Shown piece after piece: positions 40,042 to 49,271 of a DNA stretch of 64,000 nucleotides (within the stretch, counting starts at the first letter, position 1; every line of letters begins with the position of its first letter). The stretch comes from Streptomyces sannanensis (GTDB lineage: Bacteria > Actinomycetota > Actinomycetes > Streptomycetales > Streptomycetaceae). The stretch lies in NCBI RefSeq assembly GCF_039536205.1, contig NZ_BAAAYL010000001.1, positions 5,208,001-5,272,000 on the forward strand. Direction: 5' to 3'. The notes under the pieces were generated by a model, which was not told the DNA's origin, searched no databases, and saw only the letters and a program-made list of their open reading frames with translations. Position numbers and translations under genes: made by a program.

Positions 40042-42903
40042 ATGCAGACCCCGTCGGATTCCGCGTACCCGGCTCACTGGGAGGCCGACGTGGTGCTGCG
40101 CGACGGCGGCACCGCGCGCATCAGGCCCATCACGACCGACGACGCCGAACGCCTGGTCAGCTTCTACGAACAGGTCTCGGACGAGTCGAAGTATTACCGC
40201 TTCTTCGCGCCCTACCCCCGACTCTCCGACCGCGACGTGCACCGCTTCACCCACCACGACTACGTGGACCGGGTCGGCCTCGCCGCCACCGTGGGCGGCG
40301 AGTTCATCGCGACCGTCCGCTACGACCGCATCAACGCGGCCGGCCTCCCGGCCACCTCCCGTCCGTCTCCCACCACCGCCCTTGCCGGAGGGTGCTTCGC
40401 GCCGGCCCCTGATATCGCCGACGAGGCCGAGGTCGCCTTCCTCGTCCAGGACGCACACCAGGGACGCGGCGTCGCCTCCGCCCTGCTGGAACACATCGCC
40501 GCCGTCGCCCGCGAGCGCGGCATCCGGCGCTTCGCGGCCGAGGTGCTGCCCGCCAACACCAAGATGATCAAGGTGTTCACGGATGCCGGGTACCAGCAGC
40601 AGCGCAGCTTCGAGGACGGCGTCGTCCGCCTCGAACTCGACCTGGAACCCACCGACCGCTCCCTCGCCGTGCAACGCGCCCGTGAACAGCGCGCCGAGGC
40701 ACGCTCCGTGCAGCGCCTCCTCGCCCCCGGCTCCGTCGCCGTCATCGGCACCGGCCGCGCGCCCGGCGGAGTGGGCCGCAGCGTCCTGAGCAACCTCCTG
40801 GCGGGCGGCTTCACCGGGCGTACGTACGCCGTGAACCGGGCCTTCCCCGCGGACCGGGACACCGTGGACGGCGTTCCCGCGCACCGCTCCCTCGCCACCA
40901 TCGGGGAGCACGTCGACCTCGCCGTCGTCGCCGTGCCCGCCGAGCGGGTGCCGGAAGCCGTCGCGGAGTGCGGCGAGTACGGGGTGCAGGGCCTGGTCGT
41001 GCTCTCCGCCGGATACGCGGAGAGCGGCCCCGGGGGCCGGGAGCGCCAGCGGGAACTGGTGCGCCTGGCCCGCTCGTACGGCATGCGCCTCATCGGCCCC
41101 AACTCCTTCGGTGTCATCAACACCGCGGAGGCCGTCCGGCTCAACGCCTCCCTCGCCCCCGAGGCCCCGGCGTCCGGCCGCATCGGGCTCTTCACCCAGT
41201 CAGGCGCGATCGGTATCGCCCTGCTCTCCGGACTCCACCGCCGCGGCGCCGGGCTCTCCTCCTTCATCTCCGCCGGCAATCGCGCGGACGTCTCCGGCAA
41301 CGACTTCCTCCAGTACGGATACGAGGACCCGGACACCGATGTCGTCCTCCTCTACCTGGAATCCATCGGCAACCCGCGCAAGTTCAACCGCCTCGCCCGG
41401 CGCACCGCCGCCGTCAAACCGGTCGTCGTCGTCAAGAGCGCCCGCCACAGCGGCAGCGCTCCGCCCGGTCATGCCGTGATGCCCACCCGCATCCCGGACG
41501 CCACCGTCTCCGCCCTGCTCCGCCAGGCCGGCGTGATCCGCGTCGACACCGACACCCAACTGGTCGACGCCGGCCTGCTGCTGGCCGGTCAGCCGCTCCC
41601 GGCCGGACCGCGCGTGGCCATCCTCGGCAACTCGGAGTCCCTCGGTCTGCTGACGTACGACGCCTGCCTCACCGAGGGCCTGCGCCCGCTCCCGCCCCTC
41701 GACCTGACGACGGCGGCCACCCCGGACGACTTCCGAGCCGCCCTCGCCCATGCCCTCGGTGACGACGCCTGCGACGCGGTCGTGGTGACGGCGATGCCCA
41801 GGGTGGGGGAGAGCGAGAACGGAACCGGAACCCTGGCAGAGGCCCTGCGCACCGCGACCGCGTCGGCCTCGCCGAAGCCGGTCGCGGTGGTCCACGTGGA
41901 ACTCGGCGGCCTTGCGGACGCCCTCTCGGCGGCGACCGGCACGGCGCCGCCCCCCGGTGGAGCCGTCGTACCCCGCGTGGCGGAGCCACGTGACGCCGCG
42001 GCCGGGAAAGGTCCGGGCGCTGGAGAGCCGGCGGGTGCGCGCATCATCCCTGCCTACCCCGCCGCGGAACGGGCCGTCCGTGCGCTGGCCGAGGCCGTCC
42101 GGTACGCCGAGTGGCGGCGGCAGGCGCCCGGCAGGGTTCCCGAGTACGAGGACATCGACGAGGCCGGGGCCGCCGCCCGGATCGGCGCACTCCTCGGTCC
42201 TGAGCCCGACCCGCGCGGCATGCGGATCGGTCCCGACGACGCCCGCGAGCTGCTCCAGCAGTACGGGATCGGTGTGCTGCGGGCGCTGCCCGCACCGCAC
42301 CCCGACGCCGCCGTCGCGGCGGCCGCCCGCCTCGGCTACCCGGTGGCACTCAAGACCACCGCGCCCCATCTGCGCCACCGCCCCGACCTCGGCGGGGTCC
42401 GGCTCGACATCGCCGGCGAAGGGGAACTCCGCCGGGCCTACGCCGAGTTGACGGAGACCCTCGGCAAGCCCGCCGAGCTCCTTCCCGTCGTGCAGGCCAT
42501 GGTGCCACGCGGGGTGGACACGGTCGTACGGGCCGCCATCGACCCGGCCGCAGGCGCCGTGCTCTCCTTCGGCATCTCCGGAGCGCCCTCGGAGCTGCTC
42601 GGCGACATGGCCCACCGTCTGGTTCCGGCCACCGACCGGGATGCCGCCGAGCTGATCCGGTCCATCCGCACGGCCCCGCTCCTCTTCGGCTGGCGCGGCG
42701 CGGCCCCGGCCGACACCGCGGCGCTGGAGGAGTTGCTGCTCCGGGTGTCGCGGCTGGTGGACGACCATCCCGAGGTCGTCTCGGTGGCTCTGGAACCGGT
42801 CGTGGTGGCCCAGCAGGGCCTGTCCGTCCTCGGCGCGACCGTACGGCTCGCGCCGCCGCCCGCGCGGACCGACCTCGGGCCCCGGCGTCTCCCCAGTTAC
42901 TGA
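40042..42903 (+). CDS. patA: PatA-type protein: GNAT acetyltransferase fused to acyl-CoA ligase (NDP-forming) domain
   Basis: A 953-residue protein with an N-terminal GNAT domain (about 10-210; acetyl-CoA loop QDAHQGRGVASALL) and a long CoA-binding/ATP-grasp region of the ADP-forming acetyl-CoA synthetase type (Rossmann start SVAVIGTGRAPGGVGRSVL; GLFTQSGAIG; ATP-grasp from about 740). This reversed order (GNAT first) is that of the Streptomyces lividans PatA, which acetylates and inactivates acetyl-CoA synthetase. The GNAT domain contains an extra, Pro/Ala/Ser-rich segment at residues 98-127. Leaderless promoter (TAGGCT) at the edge of an upstream repeat. Stand-alone transcription unit. Confidence 0.88.
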   Translation: MQTPSDSAYPAHWEADVVLRDGGTARIRPITTDDAERLVSFYEQVSDESKYYRFFAPYPRLSDRDVHRFTHHDYVDRVGLAATVGGEFIATVRYDRINAAGLPATSRPSPTTALAGGCFAPAPDIADEAEVAFLVQDAHQGRGVASALLEHIAAVARERGIRRFAAEVLPANTKMIKVFTDAGYQQQRSFEDGVVRLELDLEPTDRSLAVQRAREQRAEARSVQRLLAPGSVAVIGTGRAPGGVGRSVLSNLLAGGFTGRTYAVNRAFPADRDTVDGVPAHRSLATIGEHVDLAVVAVPAERVPEAVAECGEYGVQGLVVLSAGYAESGPGGRERQRELVRLARSYGMRLIGPNSFGVINTAEAVRLNASLAPEAPASGRIGLFTQSGAIGIALLSGLHRRGAGLSSFISAGNRADVSGNDFLQYGYEDPDTDVVLLYLESIGNPRKFNRLARRTAAVKPVVVVKSARHSGSAPPGHAVMPTRIPDATVSALLRQAGVIRVDTDTQLVDAGLLLAGQPLPAGPRVAILGNSESLGLLTYDACLTEGLRPLPPLDLTTAATPDDFRAALAHALGDDACDAVVVTAMPRVGESENGTGTLAEALRTATASASPKPVAVVHVELGGLADALSAATGTAPPPGGAVVPRVAEPRDAAAGKGPGAGEPAGARIIPAYPAAERAVRALAEAVRYAEWRRQAPGRVPEYEDIDEAGAAARIGALLGPEPDPRGMRIGPDDARELLQQYGIGVLRALPAPHPDAAVAAAARLGYPVALKTTAPHLRHRPDLGGVRLDIAGEGELRRAYAELTETLGKPAELLPVVQAMVPRGVDTVVRAAIDPAAGAVLSFGISGAPSELLGDMAHRLVPATDRDAAELIRSIRTAPLLFGWRGAAPADTAALEELLLRVSRLVDDHPEVVSVALEPVVVAQQGLSVLGATVRLAPPPARTDLGPRRLPSY

Positions 42904-42928
42904 GGGGCCGCAGGGCCCCCGCGGCCCC
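42904..42928 (+). terminator. Hairpin between patA and the DUF5998 gene
   Basis: GGGGCCGC and GCGGCCCC (8-bp arms) immediately after the patA stop. Confidence 0.6.
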
Positions 42929-42942
42929 GTAGGATGGACGGC

Positions 42943-43530
42943 ATGGCGAAGACCGGTACGACGACCCAGGGGCTGCGCGCGGCGATCGAGCGCAGTGGCT
43001 ACTACCCGACTCTCGTGGCCGAAGCGGTGGAGGCCGCGGTCGGTGGGGAGCCGATTTCGTCGTACCTGGTGCACCAGGAAACCACCTTCGACGCCAACGA
43101 AGTGCGCCGCCATGTGACGGTCCTGGTCCTCACCGCCAACCGCTTCATCGTGAGCCACACCGACGAGCAGGCCGCCGACAACAGCTCCCCGTCGCCGTAC
43201 GCCACCACCTCCACCGAGTCGGTCAAGCTGGACCGGATCTCGTCGGTCGTGGTGAGCCGCGTCGTCGCCAACCCCGAGTCGTACACCCCCGGCACGCTGC
43301 CCAGAGAGGTGGTCCTCACCATCGGCTGGGGCGCGGTCTCCCGTATCGACCTGGAGCCGGCGGCCTGCGGCGACCCCAACTGCGACGCCGACCACGGCTA
43401 CACCGGCAACTCCACCGCCGACGACCTCAGCCTGCGGGTCAGCGAGGCCGGCGACGGTCCGGACACGGTCCGGCAGACGCTCGTCTTCGCCCAGGCGCTG
43501 TCCGAGGCCACCGCGGCGACCGGCCACTGA
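42943..43530 (+). CDS. DUF5998 family protein
   Basis: A 195-residue actinobacterial protein of unknown function. Conserved features: SGYYPTLVAEAVEAA at the start, VRRHVTVLVLTANRFIVSH, and a cysteine cluster CGDPNCDADHGYTG in the C-terminal half that could bind a metal. The ATG at 42943 is chosen over 42934: TAGGAT, a perfect -10, lies 7 nt upstream, and AGGA is also suitably spaced. The stop codon overlaps the next ATG by one base (TGATG), coupling it to the phosphatase-like gene. Confidence 0.82.
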   Translation: MAKTGTTTQGLRAAIERSGYYPTLVAEAVEAAVGGEPISSYLVHQETTFDANEVRRHVTVLVLTANRFIVSHTDEQAADNSSPSPYATTSTESVKLDRISSVVVSRVVANPESYTPGTLPREVVLTIGWGAVSRIDLEPAACGDPNCDADHGYTGNSTADDLSLRVSEAGDGPDTVRQTLVFAQALSEATAATGH

Positions 43531-44732
43531 TGATCCATCCCGCCTGGCCGGACCAGGAAGAACCCGCTCCGCTCGCCCTCGACAGCGCGCCCGTGCCGCA
43601 GTACGGCCGCGGCTCGCTCGCCGATCTGCTGCCCACGCTCGCCGCGGGCCAGGGCGTCACGGGTATGACCGCCGCCATCGCCGAGCTCACTCCGGCCGAC
43701 CGGAACTGTGTGTTCCTGATCGACGGCCTGGGCTGGGAGCAGCTCGCCGCCCACCCGGACGAAGCGCCGTTCCTGACCTCCCTGATGGGCAGCTCCCGCG
43801 GCGGCACCGGACTGCCGATAACCGCCGGCTTCCCGGCCACCACCGCGACCTCCCTCGCCTCGGTCGGCACCGGCCTGCCGCCCGCCAAGCACGGCCTGCC
43901 CGGCTACACCGCCCGTAACCCGGAGACCGGCGAGCTGATGAACCAGCTCCGCTGGAAGCCCTGGACCTCCCCGCGGGTCTGGCAGCCGTACCCCACCGTC
44001 TTCCAGCTGGCCGACGAGGCCGGTGTGCACACCGCGCAGGTCTCCTCCCCGGCCTTCGAGGAAACCCCGCTCACCAAGATCGCGCTGAGCGGCGGCACCT
44101 TCCACGGCCGGCTGTCCGCCGAGGACCGGATGGACCTCGCCGCCGAGCAGCTCGCCGCGGGGGACCGCTCCCTCGTCTACACGTACTACAGCGAGCTGGA
44201 CGGCAAGGGGCACCGTTTCGGTGTCGACTCCGACGCCTGGCGCGGTCAGCTGATGTACGTCGACCGGCTCGTTCAGCGCCTCGTCGAACAGCTCCCGCCC
44301 CGCACCGCCCTTTATGTCACCGCCGATCACGGCATGATCGACATCCCCTTCGACGAGCAGTCGCGCATCGACTTCGACGAGGACTGGGAGCTGCGCGCCG
44401 GAGTCGCCCTGCTGGGCGGCGAGGGCCGGGCCCGCCATGTGTACGCGGTCCCGGGCGCCGAGTCCGACGTCCTCACCGTCTGGCGTGAAGTGCTCGGCGA
44501 GCAGTTCTGGGTGGCGAGCCGGGACGAGGCCATCGAGGCGGGCTGGTTCGGTCGGCCCGACGAGCTCGACGAGCGGGTGTACGGGCGTATCGGCGACGTC
44601 GTCGCCGCGGCCCACGACGACGTCGTGATCACCGCCTCCGTCAACGAGCCGAACGAGTCCGCGATGGCCGGCATGCACGGCTCCATGACCCCGGCGGAGC
44701 AGCTGGTCCCGCTGCTCGAAGTCCGCTCGTAA
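43530..44732 (+). CDS. Alkaline phosphatase superfamily (nucleotide pyrophosphatase/phosphodiesterase-like) protein
   Basis: A 400-residue cytoplasmic protein with the alkaline-phosphatase-fold metal sites: Asp in CVFLIDGLGWEQL, the nucleophile region FPATTATSLASVGTG (Thr), TYYSELDGKGHRFG, and ITADHGMIDIP with the zinc-binding DHG. It is close to type I phosphodiesterase / nucleotide pyrophosphatase members found in actinobacteria next to DUF5998. No signal peptide. Its ATG overlaps the DUF5998 stop, so the two probably act together; tdk follows 43 bp on, suggesting nucleotide metabolism. Confidence 0.88.
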   Translation: MIHPAWPDQEEPAPLALDSAPVPQYGRGSLADLLPTLAAGQGVTGMTAAIAELTPADRNCVFLIDGLGWEQLAAHPDEAPFLTSLMGSSRGGTGLPITAGFPATTATSLASVGTGLPPAKHGLPGYTARNPETGELMNQLRWKPWTSPRVWQPYPTVFQLADEAGVHTAQVSSPAFEETPLTKIALSGGTFHGRLSAEDRMDLAAEQLAAGDRSLVYTYYSELDGKGHRFGVDSDAWRGQLMYVDRLVQRLVEQLPPRTALYVTADHGMIDIPFDEQSRIDFDEDWELRAGVALLGGEGRARHVYAVPGAESDVLTVWREVLGEQFWVASRDEAIEAGWFGRPDELDERVYGRIGDVVAAAHDDVVITASVNEPNESAMAGMHGSMTPAEQLVPLLEVRS

Positions 44733-44775
44733 ATCCCTCCTCCTCGTCCACGACCTGAAAGGCCGTTACTTCCCC

Positions 44776-45426
44776 ATGCCCGAGCTGGTGTTCTTCTCCG
44801 GAACGATGGACTGCGGAAAGAGCACTCTGGCGCTGCAGATCGGCCACAACCGGTCGGCCAGGGGCCTGCAAGGCGTGATCTTCACTCGGGACGACCGCGC
44901 GGGCGAGGGGAAGCTCTCCTCGCGACTCGGCCTGGTGACGGAGGCGGTCGAGGCTGCCCGGGGCATGGATCTGTACGGCCACCTGGTGGGCCAGATGTCG
45001 AAGGGCGACAAGGTCGACTACGTCATCGTGGACGAGGCGCAGTTCCTCGCTCCCGAGCAGATCGACCAGCTGGCGAGGGTCGTGGACGAACTGGGCCTGG
45101 ACGTGTTCGCCTTCGGCATCACCACGGATTTCCGCACCAAACTCTTCCCGGGCTCACAGCGGTTGATCGAGCTGGCGGACAGGATAGAGACGCTCCAGGT
45201 CGAGGCCATGTGCTGGTGCGGCGCCCGCGCCACCCACAACGCCCGCACGGTGGGAGGCGAGATGGTCGTCGAGGGTGAGCAGGTCGTCGTCGGCGACGTC
45301 GACCGACCGGCCGAGGAGATCGGCTACGAGGTCCTCTGCCGACGCCACCACCGCCGCCGCATGACCAGCGCTGCAGCCCGTGCCGGTGCGCTGTCGCCCG
45401 ATGTCCTGCCGGTCGTTCCCGTATAA
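44776..45426 (+). CDS. tdk: Thymidine kinase
   Basis: A 216-residue type II thymidine kinase, salvaging thymidine to dTMP. Walker A GTMDCGKST (residues 9-17), the DEAQFL catalytic/Walker B region, the lasso region near TVGGEMVVEGEQVVVGD, and the structural zinc site formed by CWC in the middle and CRRHHRR at the C-terminal side. AAAGG upstream. Last gene of the DUF5998-phosphatase-tdk run, convergent with the AbrB-type gene. Confidence 0.95.
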   Translation: MPELVFFSGTMDCGKSTLALQIGHNRSARGLQGVIFTRDDRAGEGKLSSRLGLVTEAVEAARGMDLYGHLVGQMSKGDKVDYVIVDEAQFLAPEQIDQLARVVDELGLDVFAFGITTDFRTKLFPGSQRLIELADRIETLQVEAMCWCGARATHNARTVGGEMVVEGEQVVVGDVDRPAEEIGYEVLCRRHHRRRMTSAAARAGALSPDVLPVVPV

Positions 45427-45486
45427 CTGCCTTGCTCTGCACCCTGCTCCGCAGGGCGCTGGAGCGCTCGGACAAGGTCGCCACAC

Positions 45487-46863
45487 CTACGCCTCCGTCT
45501 GGGCCGCCACGAAGTTGCGCTGGAAGCTGAGCGGGGACGACAAGGAGCGGACAGCGCCGGATCGCCGGTATGCAGTGGTCGGTGCGATCCTGCCCGCATG
45601 GACGAGACCCGCCCCCGCCTTCGGGGCGCACCCGGTGCCCGTCACCCATCGCCGCACCCTGCTCAGGCCCGTGCTTGGCCCTGGAGGTGTGAAGTCTGGC
45701 GTCAGCCGGCGGACGATCAGCGGGGTGACGAGAACGACGGCGAGGAGGCGCAGGCTCTGTACGGTCGCGACGACCGCGACGTCGGCGTGGGAGGAGACGG
45801 CTGTGGCGAGGACTGCGTTGATCCCTCCCGGGGTGGTCGCGAGGTAGGCGTCGATGAAGGGGGTACCGGTCGTCCGAGAGAAGAGCCAGGCCAGCCCCGC
45901 GCATCCGAGGCAGACGGCTGCCGTCGCCGTCACGACGGATGGCAGTAGACGCCGTACGCGTATCAGGGTCTCGCGAGTGAAGCGCACCCCGACGTCCAGA
46001 CCGACCAACGCGAAGACGAGGTTCTGCAGGACCCCGGTCGGGGCGAAGCCGGGCAGGACACCGCTGAGGGTGGCAGCCAGGGCCACGAGCATGGGACCGA
46101 TCAGCGCGGGCGTGGGCAGCCGCAGCCGGCGGCCGACTGCGGCGCCCGCGACACAGATGGCAGCGAGGGTGAGTATGCCTGTCACCTGCTGTGCCCCCGC
46201 GACCAGGTGGAGGAGGCCGCCGGATGCTCCATTCCCGGCGGCGGACGGGCCCGGAGCGCCCGCGGGTGAGGCGGAGGTCATCCAGTGGGCGGCCAGTGGG
46301 GCGGTGGTCGCGACGAGTCCCACCCGCAGGTACTGGCTGAACGCGACGAGACGTACATCGGCCTTGAGTTCATCGGCGCAGGTGACGATCGCCGCCGAGC
46401 CGCCGGGCATGGTGCCGAGGACTGCGCTGGGGCGGCTGATCTGTCCCCGGCGTGCCATGAACCAGGCGACCGCGACACTGAGCGCGATCGTGGCCCCGGT
46501 TACGGCCGTCAGCGGTAGTGCGACGGGCGCCGCCGAGCGCAGCGCCGACCACGTGAGGTAGCTGCCCATGAGCGCGCCCACCAGTGCCTGGGAGGCACGG
46601 TTGGCCGGTCCGGGTATCCGGTCGCGCACCATGCCGGACACCGCCAGTGCGGCGCCGACCAGCAACGAGGACAGCAGGTAGGGCGCTGGAACGCCAAGAA
46701 CGGAGGCTACGAGGCCGGCGGCGTACGCGCCGACGACGATCAGTGCCCAGCGTCCGGCGAGTGCCGGTCGAGGCCGGCGGGTCTCGTCGGGGCCGGGTGC
46801 GGGCGCGGCGCCGGCAGCGGGAACGGACGACCGCTCTCGCTGGAGTGTGGGAGTCGGAGCCAA
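45487..46863 (-). CDS. AbrB family membrane protein (AbrB duplication transporter)
   Basis: A 458-residue integral membrane protein with two similar halves of five or so helices, the COG3180 arrangement. Each half has an internal motif: GTMPGGSAAIVTCADELKADV in the first and ATTPGGINAVLATAVSSHADV in the second. Function unknown; some relatives are annotated as ammonia-monooxygenase-like or regulators of aidB. TTG start with GAGAGG upstream. The last 60-65 residues (after the helix ending LIVRRLTPDF) are Arg/Ser/Gly-rich and run up to 60 bp from tdk; this tail is not typical and may be read-through into former non-coding DNA. Confidence 0.78.
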   Translation of the reverse strand: MAPTPTLQRERSSVPAAGAAPAPGPDETRRPRPALAGRWALIVVGAYAAGLVASVLGVPAPYLLSSLLVGAALAVSGMVRDRIPGPANRASQALVGALMGSYLTWSALRSAAPVALPLTAVTGATIALSVAVAWFMARRGQISRPSAVLGTMPGGSAAIVTCADELKADVRLVAFSQYLRVGLVATTAPLAAHWMTSASPAGAPGPSAAGNGASGGLLHLVAGAQQVTGILTLAAICVAGAAVGRRLRLPTPALIGPMLVALAATLSGVLPGFAPTGVLQNLVFALVGLDVGVRFTRETLIRVRRLLPSVVTATAAVCLGCAGLAWLFSRTTGTPFIDAYLATTPGGINAVLATAVSSHADVAVVATVQSLRLLAVVLVTPLIVRRLTPDFTPPGPSTGLSRVRRWVTGTGCAPKAGAGLVHAGRIAPTTAYRRSGAVRSLSSPLSFQRNFVAAQTEA

Positions 46864-46962
46864 CAGGACGCCTCTCGTCGAGTGGGTGGGCGCATCTCGT
46901 GGACTCCGCGTCGCACGAGATCACAGGACTCCCTACAGTGCGGGAAGCCTGCTGTGTGGAGC

Positions 46963-46991
46963 CTGAGAGCCGCTGAGAGCACGCTGAGAGC
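46963..46991 (+). promoter_or_regulatory. Triple CTGAGAGC direct repeat before the response regulator gene
   Basis: Three exact copies of CTGAGAGC at 46963, 46973 and 46984 (10 and 11 bp spacing, same face of the helix), 120-140 bp upstream of the GTG start. This matches the tandem-site architecture bound by OmpR-type regulators. TAGACT (47042-47047) with no good -35 lies between, fitting an activated promoter. Confidence 0.55.
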
Positions 46992-47102
46992 CGACGATTC
47001 ACCGACGCGAGTCGATCTGGAATCGCAGACCGATCCAGAACTAGACTCGTAGACGGGGTTCGGCCTGTCGGCCGAACCCGGTGGGTGCACGAGGAGACGG
47101 GC

Positions 47103-47780
47103 GTGCGGGTCCTGGTGGTTGAGGACGAACGGCATATCGCCGCCGCGGTCGAACGAGGTCTGCGCGCCGAAGGCTTCGGCGTGGACATCGCGGATGACGG
47201 CGAAAAGGGCCTGGCCCTGGCCCGCCACAACGACTACGCGGTGATCGTCCTCGATCTGATGCTCCCGGGACGCAACGGCTACGATGTCTGCCGCGCGCTG
47301 CGAGTCGACGACGTGACCACACCGGTGCTGGTTCTGACCGCCAAGGACGGCGAGTACGACGAGGCGGACGCACTCGATCTCGGCGCCGACGACTTCCTCA
47401 CCAAGCCCTTCTCCTTCGTCGTGCTGCTGGCCCGCATCCGCGCACTGTTGCGCCGCAGTTCCCCGCAACGCCCGGCCGTGCTGAGGGCCGGGGACCTCTG
47501 GCTGGACCCCGGTTCCCACCGCTGCGGCCGCGGCGCGGACGTCCTGGCCCTCACACCACGCGAGTTCGGCCTGCTGGAGTTCCTCCTGCAGCACCCCGAA
47601 ACCGTGGTGAGCAAGCACGAACTGCTCACCCAGGTCTGGGACGCGTGTTTCGACGGTGACCCGAACATCGTCGAGGTCTACGTCGGCTACCTTCGGCGCA
47701 AGATTGACACCCCGTACCGCCGCTCGGCCATCGAGACCGTGCGCGGTGTCGGATACCGTCTGGACGGCAAGGGCGGCTGA
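47103..47780 (+). CDS. OmpR/PhoB family response regulator
   Basis: A 225-residue two-component regulator. Receiver domain 1-115 with phosphoacceptor Asp51 in VIVLDLMLPG, acidic pocket EDE at 8-9 and switch Lys in LTKPF; winged-helix DNA-binding domain from about residue 125 (LTPREFGLLEFLLQHPE, IVEVYVGYLRRKID, TVRGVGYRL). The GTG at 47103 has GAGGAG upstream. The kinase gene follows after 3 bp. Ordered repeats upstream suggest it binds its own promoter. Close in type to CutR, MtrD and many unnamed Streptomyces regulators; the signal is unknown. Confidence 0.92.
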   Translation: MRVLVVEDERHIAAAVERGLRAEGFGVDIADDGEKGLALARHNDYAVIVLDLMLPGRNGYDVCRALRVDDVTTPVLVLTAKDGEYDEADALDLGADDFLTKPFSFVVLLARIRALLRRSSPQRPAVLRAGDLWLDPGSHRCGRGADVLALTPREFGLLEFLLQHPETVVSKHELLTQVWDACFDGDPNIVEVYVGYLRRKIDTPYRRSAIETVRGVGYRLDGKGG

Positions 47781-47783
47781 GCC

Positions 47784-49229
47784 GTGCGACGCCTGCCCCT
47801 CGGCGCTTTGGCGGGCCGGTGGCCGCGGCATTCCTGCAGGCTCACCCTGCGGAAGCGGGTGACCCTGTGGGCCACATCGATCGTGGCCGCGGCGATGATC
47901 GTGGCCAGTCTCGGCCTGCTGTTCGGCCTGAAACACTCCATGTGGAGCAACCTGGACGGTACGGCAGGACAACGCGTCGCCGATGTCGCGTCCCTCGTCC
48001 AGTACCACCCACTGCAGGTGCGCATCCCCTCCAACGGCGGTGACGCGGACGTGGTGGAGGTCATGGACTCCGCGGGACGGGTGCTGGCCAGTTCCGACGA
48101 CGACATCCGCCCCGGCATGCCCAGCGGTTTCCCGCACCCGCTGCCGGCGGAGGTCACCGAGGGCCACGCCGCCACACTGCCCAGCCTGCACATCGGCGAT
48201 GGGGGCGACTTCCGGGTCGTGGGCCGGCAGGTCCGTGTCGAGGGGCGTCCGGCCACCATTGTGGCGGCGGTGTCCCTCCGCCAGGCCGAGTCCGCCCTCT
48301 CCAGCCTGGCCACCGGCCTCGCGATCGGTGCTCCGGCGCTGACCGCGCTGGTCGCGTGGACGGTCTCGCGCACGGCCGGACGTACTCTGCGCCCGGTGGA
48401 GACGCTGCGCCGCCAGGTCATCGACATCGGGGCTACTGACCTGCACCGCCGCCTGGACCTGCCGGCCTCCCAGGACGAGGTCCACGCGCTGGCCGTCACG
48501 CTCAACGACATGCTCGCCCGGCTCGACGAGGCGTCCGCCGCGCAACGACGCTTCGTCGCCGACGCCGCCCACGAGTTGCGCAGCCCGCTCACCGCGATCC
48601 GCGCCCAGTTGGAGGTCATGGCCGCCTATCCCGACCCGAGGCGTGACCCTCTCGCCGCCGCGAGCCTGCTTGAGGACGCCCTACGGCTGAATGATCTCGT
48701 CGAGGACCTTCTTGCCCTGGCCCGCAGCGAGGATCCCGCGTCGCAACGGCCGGACACCGTGGTCGACCTCGACGAGGTCGTCCTCGCAGAGGTGAGGCGC
48801 CAGCGACGCCTGACCTCCACCCGCATCGATGCCCGCCGGGTCTCGGCCGGGCGGGTGCGGGGGGACCCGGAGGCCTTGCGCCGTGTCGTCCGCAACCTTC
48901 TCGACAACGCCCGCCGTCACGCCGTCGACCAGGTGCAGGTGGCGCTCGGCGTACGCCTTGGCCTCGTCGAGCTCACGGTCAGCGACGACGGCTCAGGCAT
49001 CCCGGCCGCCTACCGCGCCCATGTCTTCGAGCGCTTCACCCGCCTGGACGAGGCCCGTTCCCGTGAGGCGGGCGGCTCAGGCCTCGGCCTTGCCATTGTC
49101 GACAAGGTCGTCACCGCCCACGGGGGCGCCGTATGCGCCGAGGAGGATCCGCCGCCTGCGGAGGGCGGGCTCGGTGGTGCCCGTCTCGTTGTGCGGCTGC
49201 CGCCGGCGCACGCGCGGGGTGGGAGCTGA
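47784..49229 (+). CDS. Sensor histidine kinase
   Basis: A 481-residue membrane kinase. TM1 is at about 28-48, an extracytoplasmic sensor region of about 130 residues follows, TM2 at 178-195, then a HAMP linker (TAGRTLRPVETLRRQV), the H-box FVADAAHELRSPLTA (His263), N-box NLLDNARRHA, G1 DDGSGIP and G2 GGSGLGLAIVDKV. It phosphorylates the regulator encoded 3 bp upstream. GTG start. The extracytoplasmic region shows no sensor family that I recognise. Confidence 0.92.
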   Translation: MRRLPLGALAGRWPRHSCRLTLRKRVTLWATSIVAAAMIVASLGLLFGLKHSMWSNLDGTAGQRVADVASLVQYHPLQVRIPSNGGDADVVEVMDSAGRVLASSDDDIRPGMPSGFPHPLPAEVTEGHAATLPSLHIGDGGDFRVVGRQVRVEGRPATIVAAVSLRQAESALSSLATGLAIGAPALTALVAWTVSRTAGRTLRPVETLRRQVIDIGATDLHRRLDLPASQDEVHALAVTLNDMLARLDEASAAQRRFVADAAHELRSPLTAIRAQLEVMAAYPDPRRDPLAAASLLEDALRLNDLVEDLLALARSEDPASQRPDTVVDLDEVVLAEVRRQRRLTSTRIDARRVSAGRVRGDPEALRRVVRNLLDNARRHAVDQVQVALGVRLGLVELTVSDDGSGIPAAYRAHVFERFTRLDEARSREAGGSGLGLAIVDKVVTAHGGAVCAEEDPPPAEGGLGGARLVVRLPPAHARGGS

Positions 49230-49271
49230 CCGGCGGTGGGCCACGTCGACCTGGTTACGCTGAGCGCGACG

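Noticed and set aside
41200-43527. 775-residue open frame antisense to patA and DUF5998
   Set aside because: Spans two real genes and shows Gly/Arg-rich shadow composition.
46740-48572. 610-residue minus-strand open frame across the two-component operon
   Set aside because: Covers response regulator and kinase antisense, and contains no domain.
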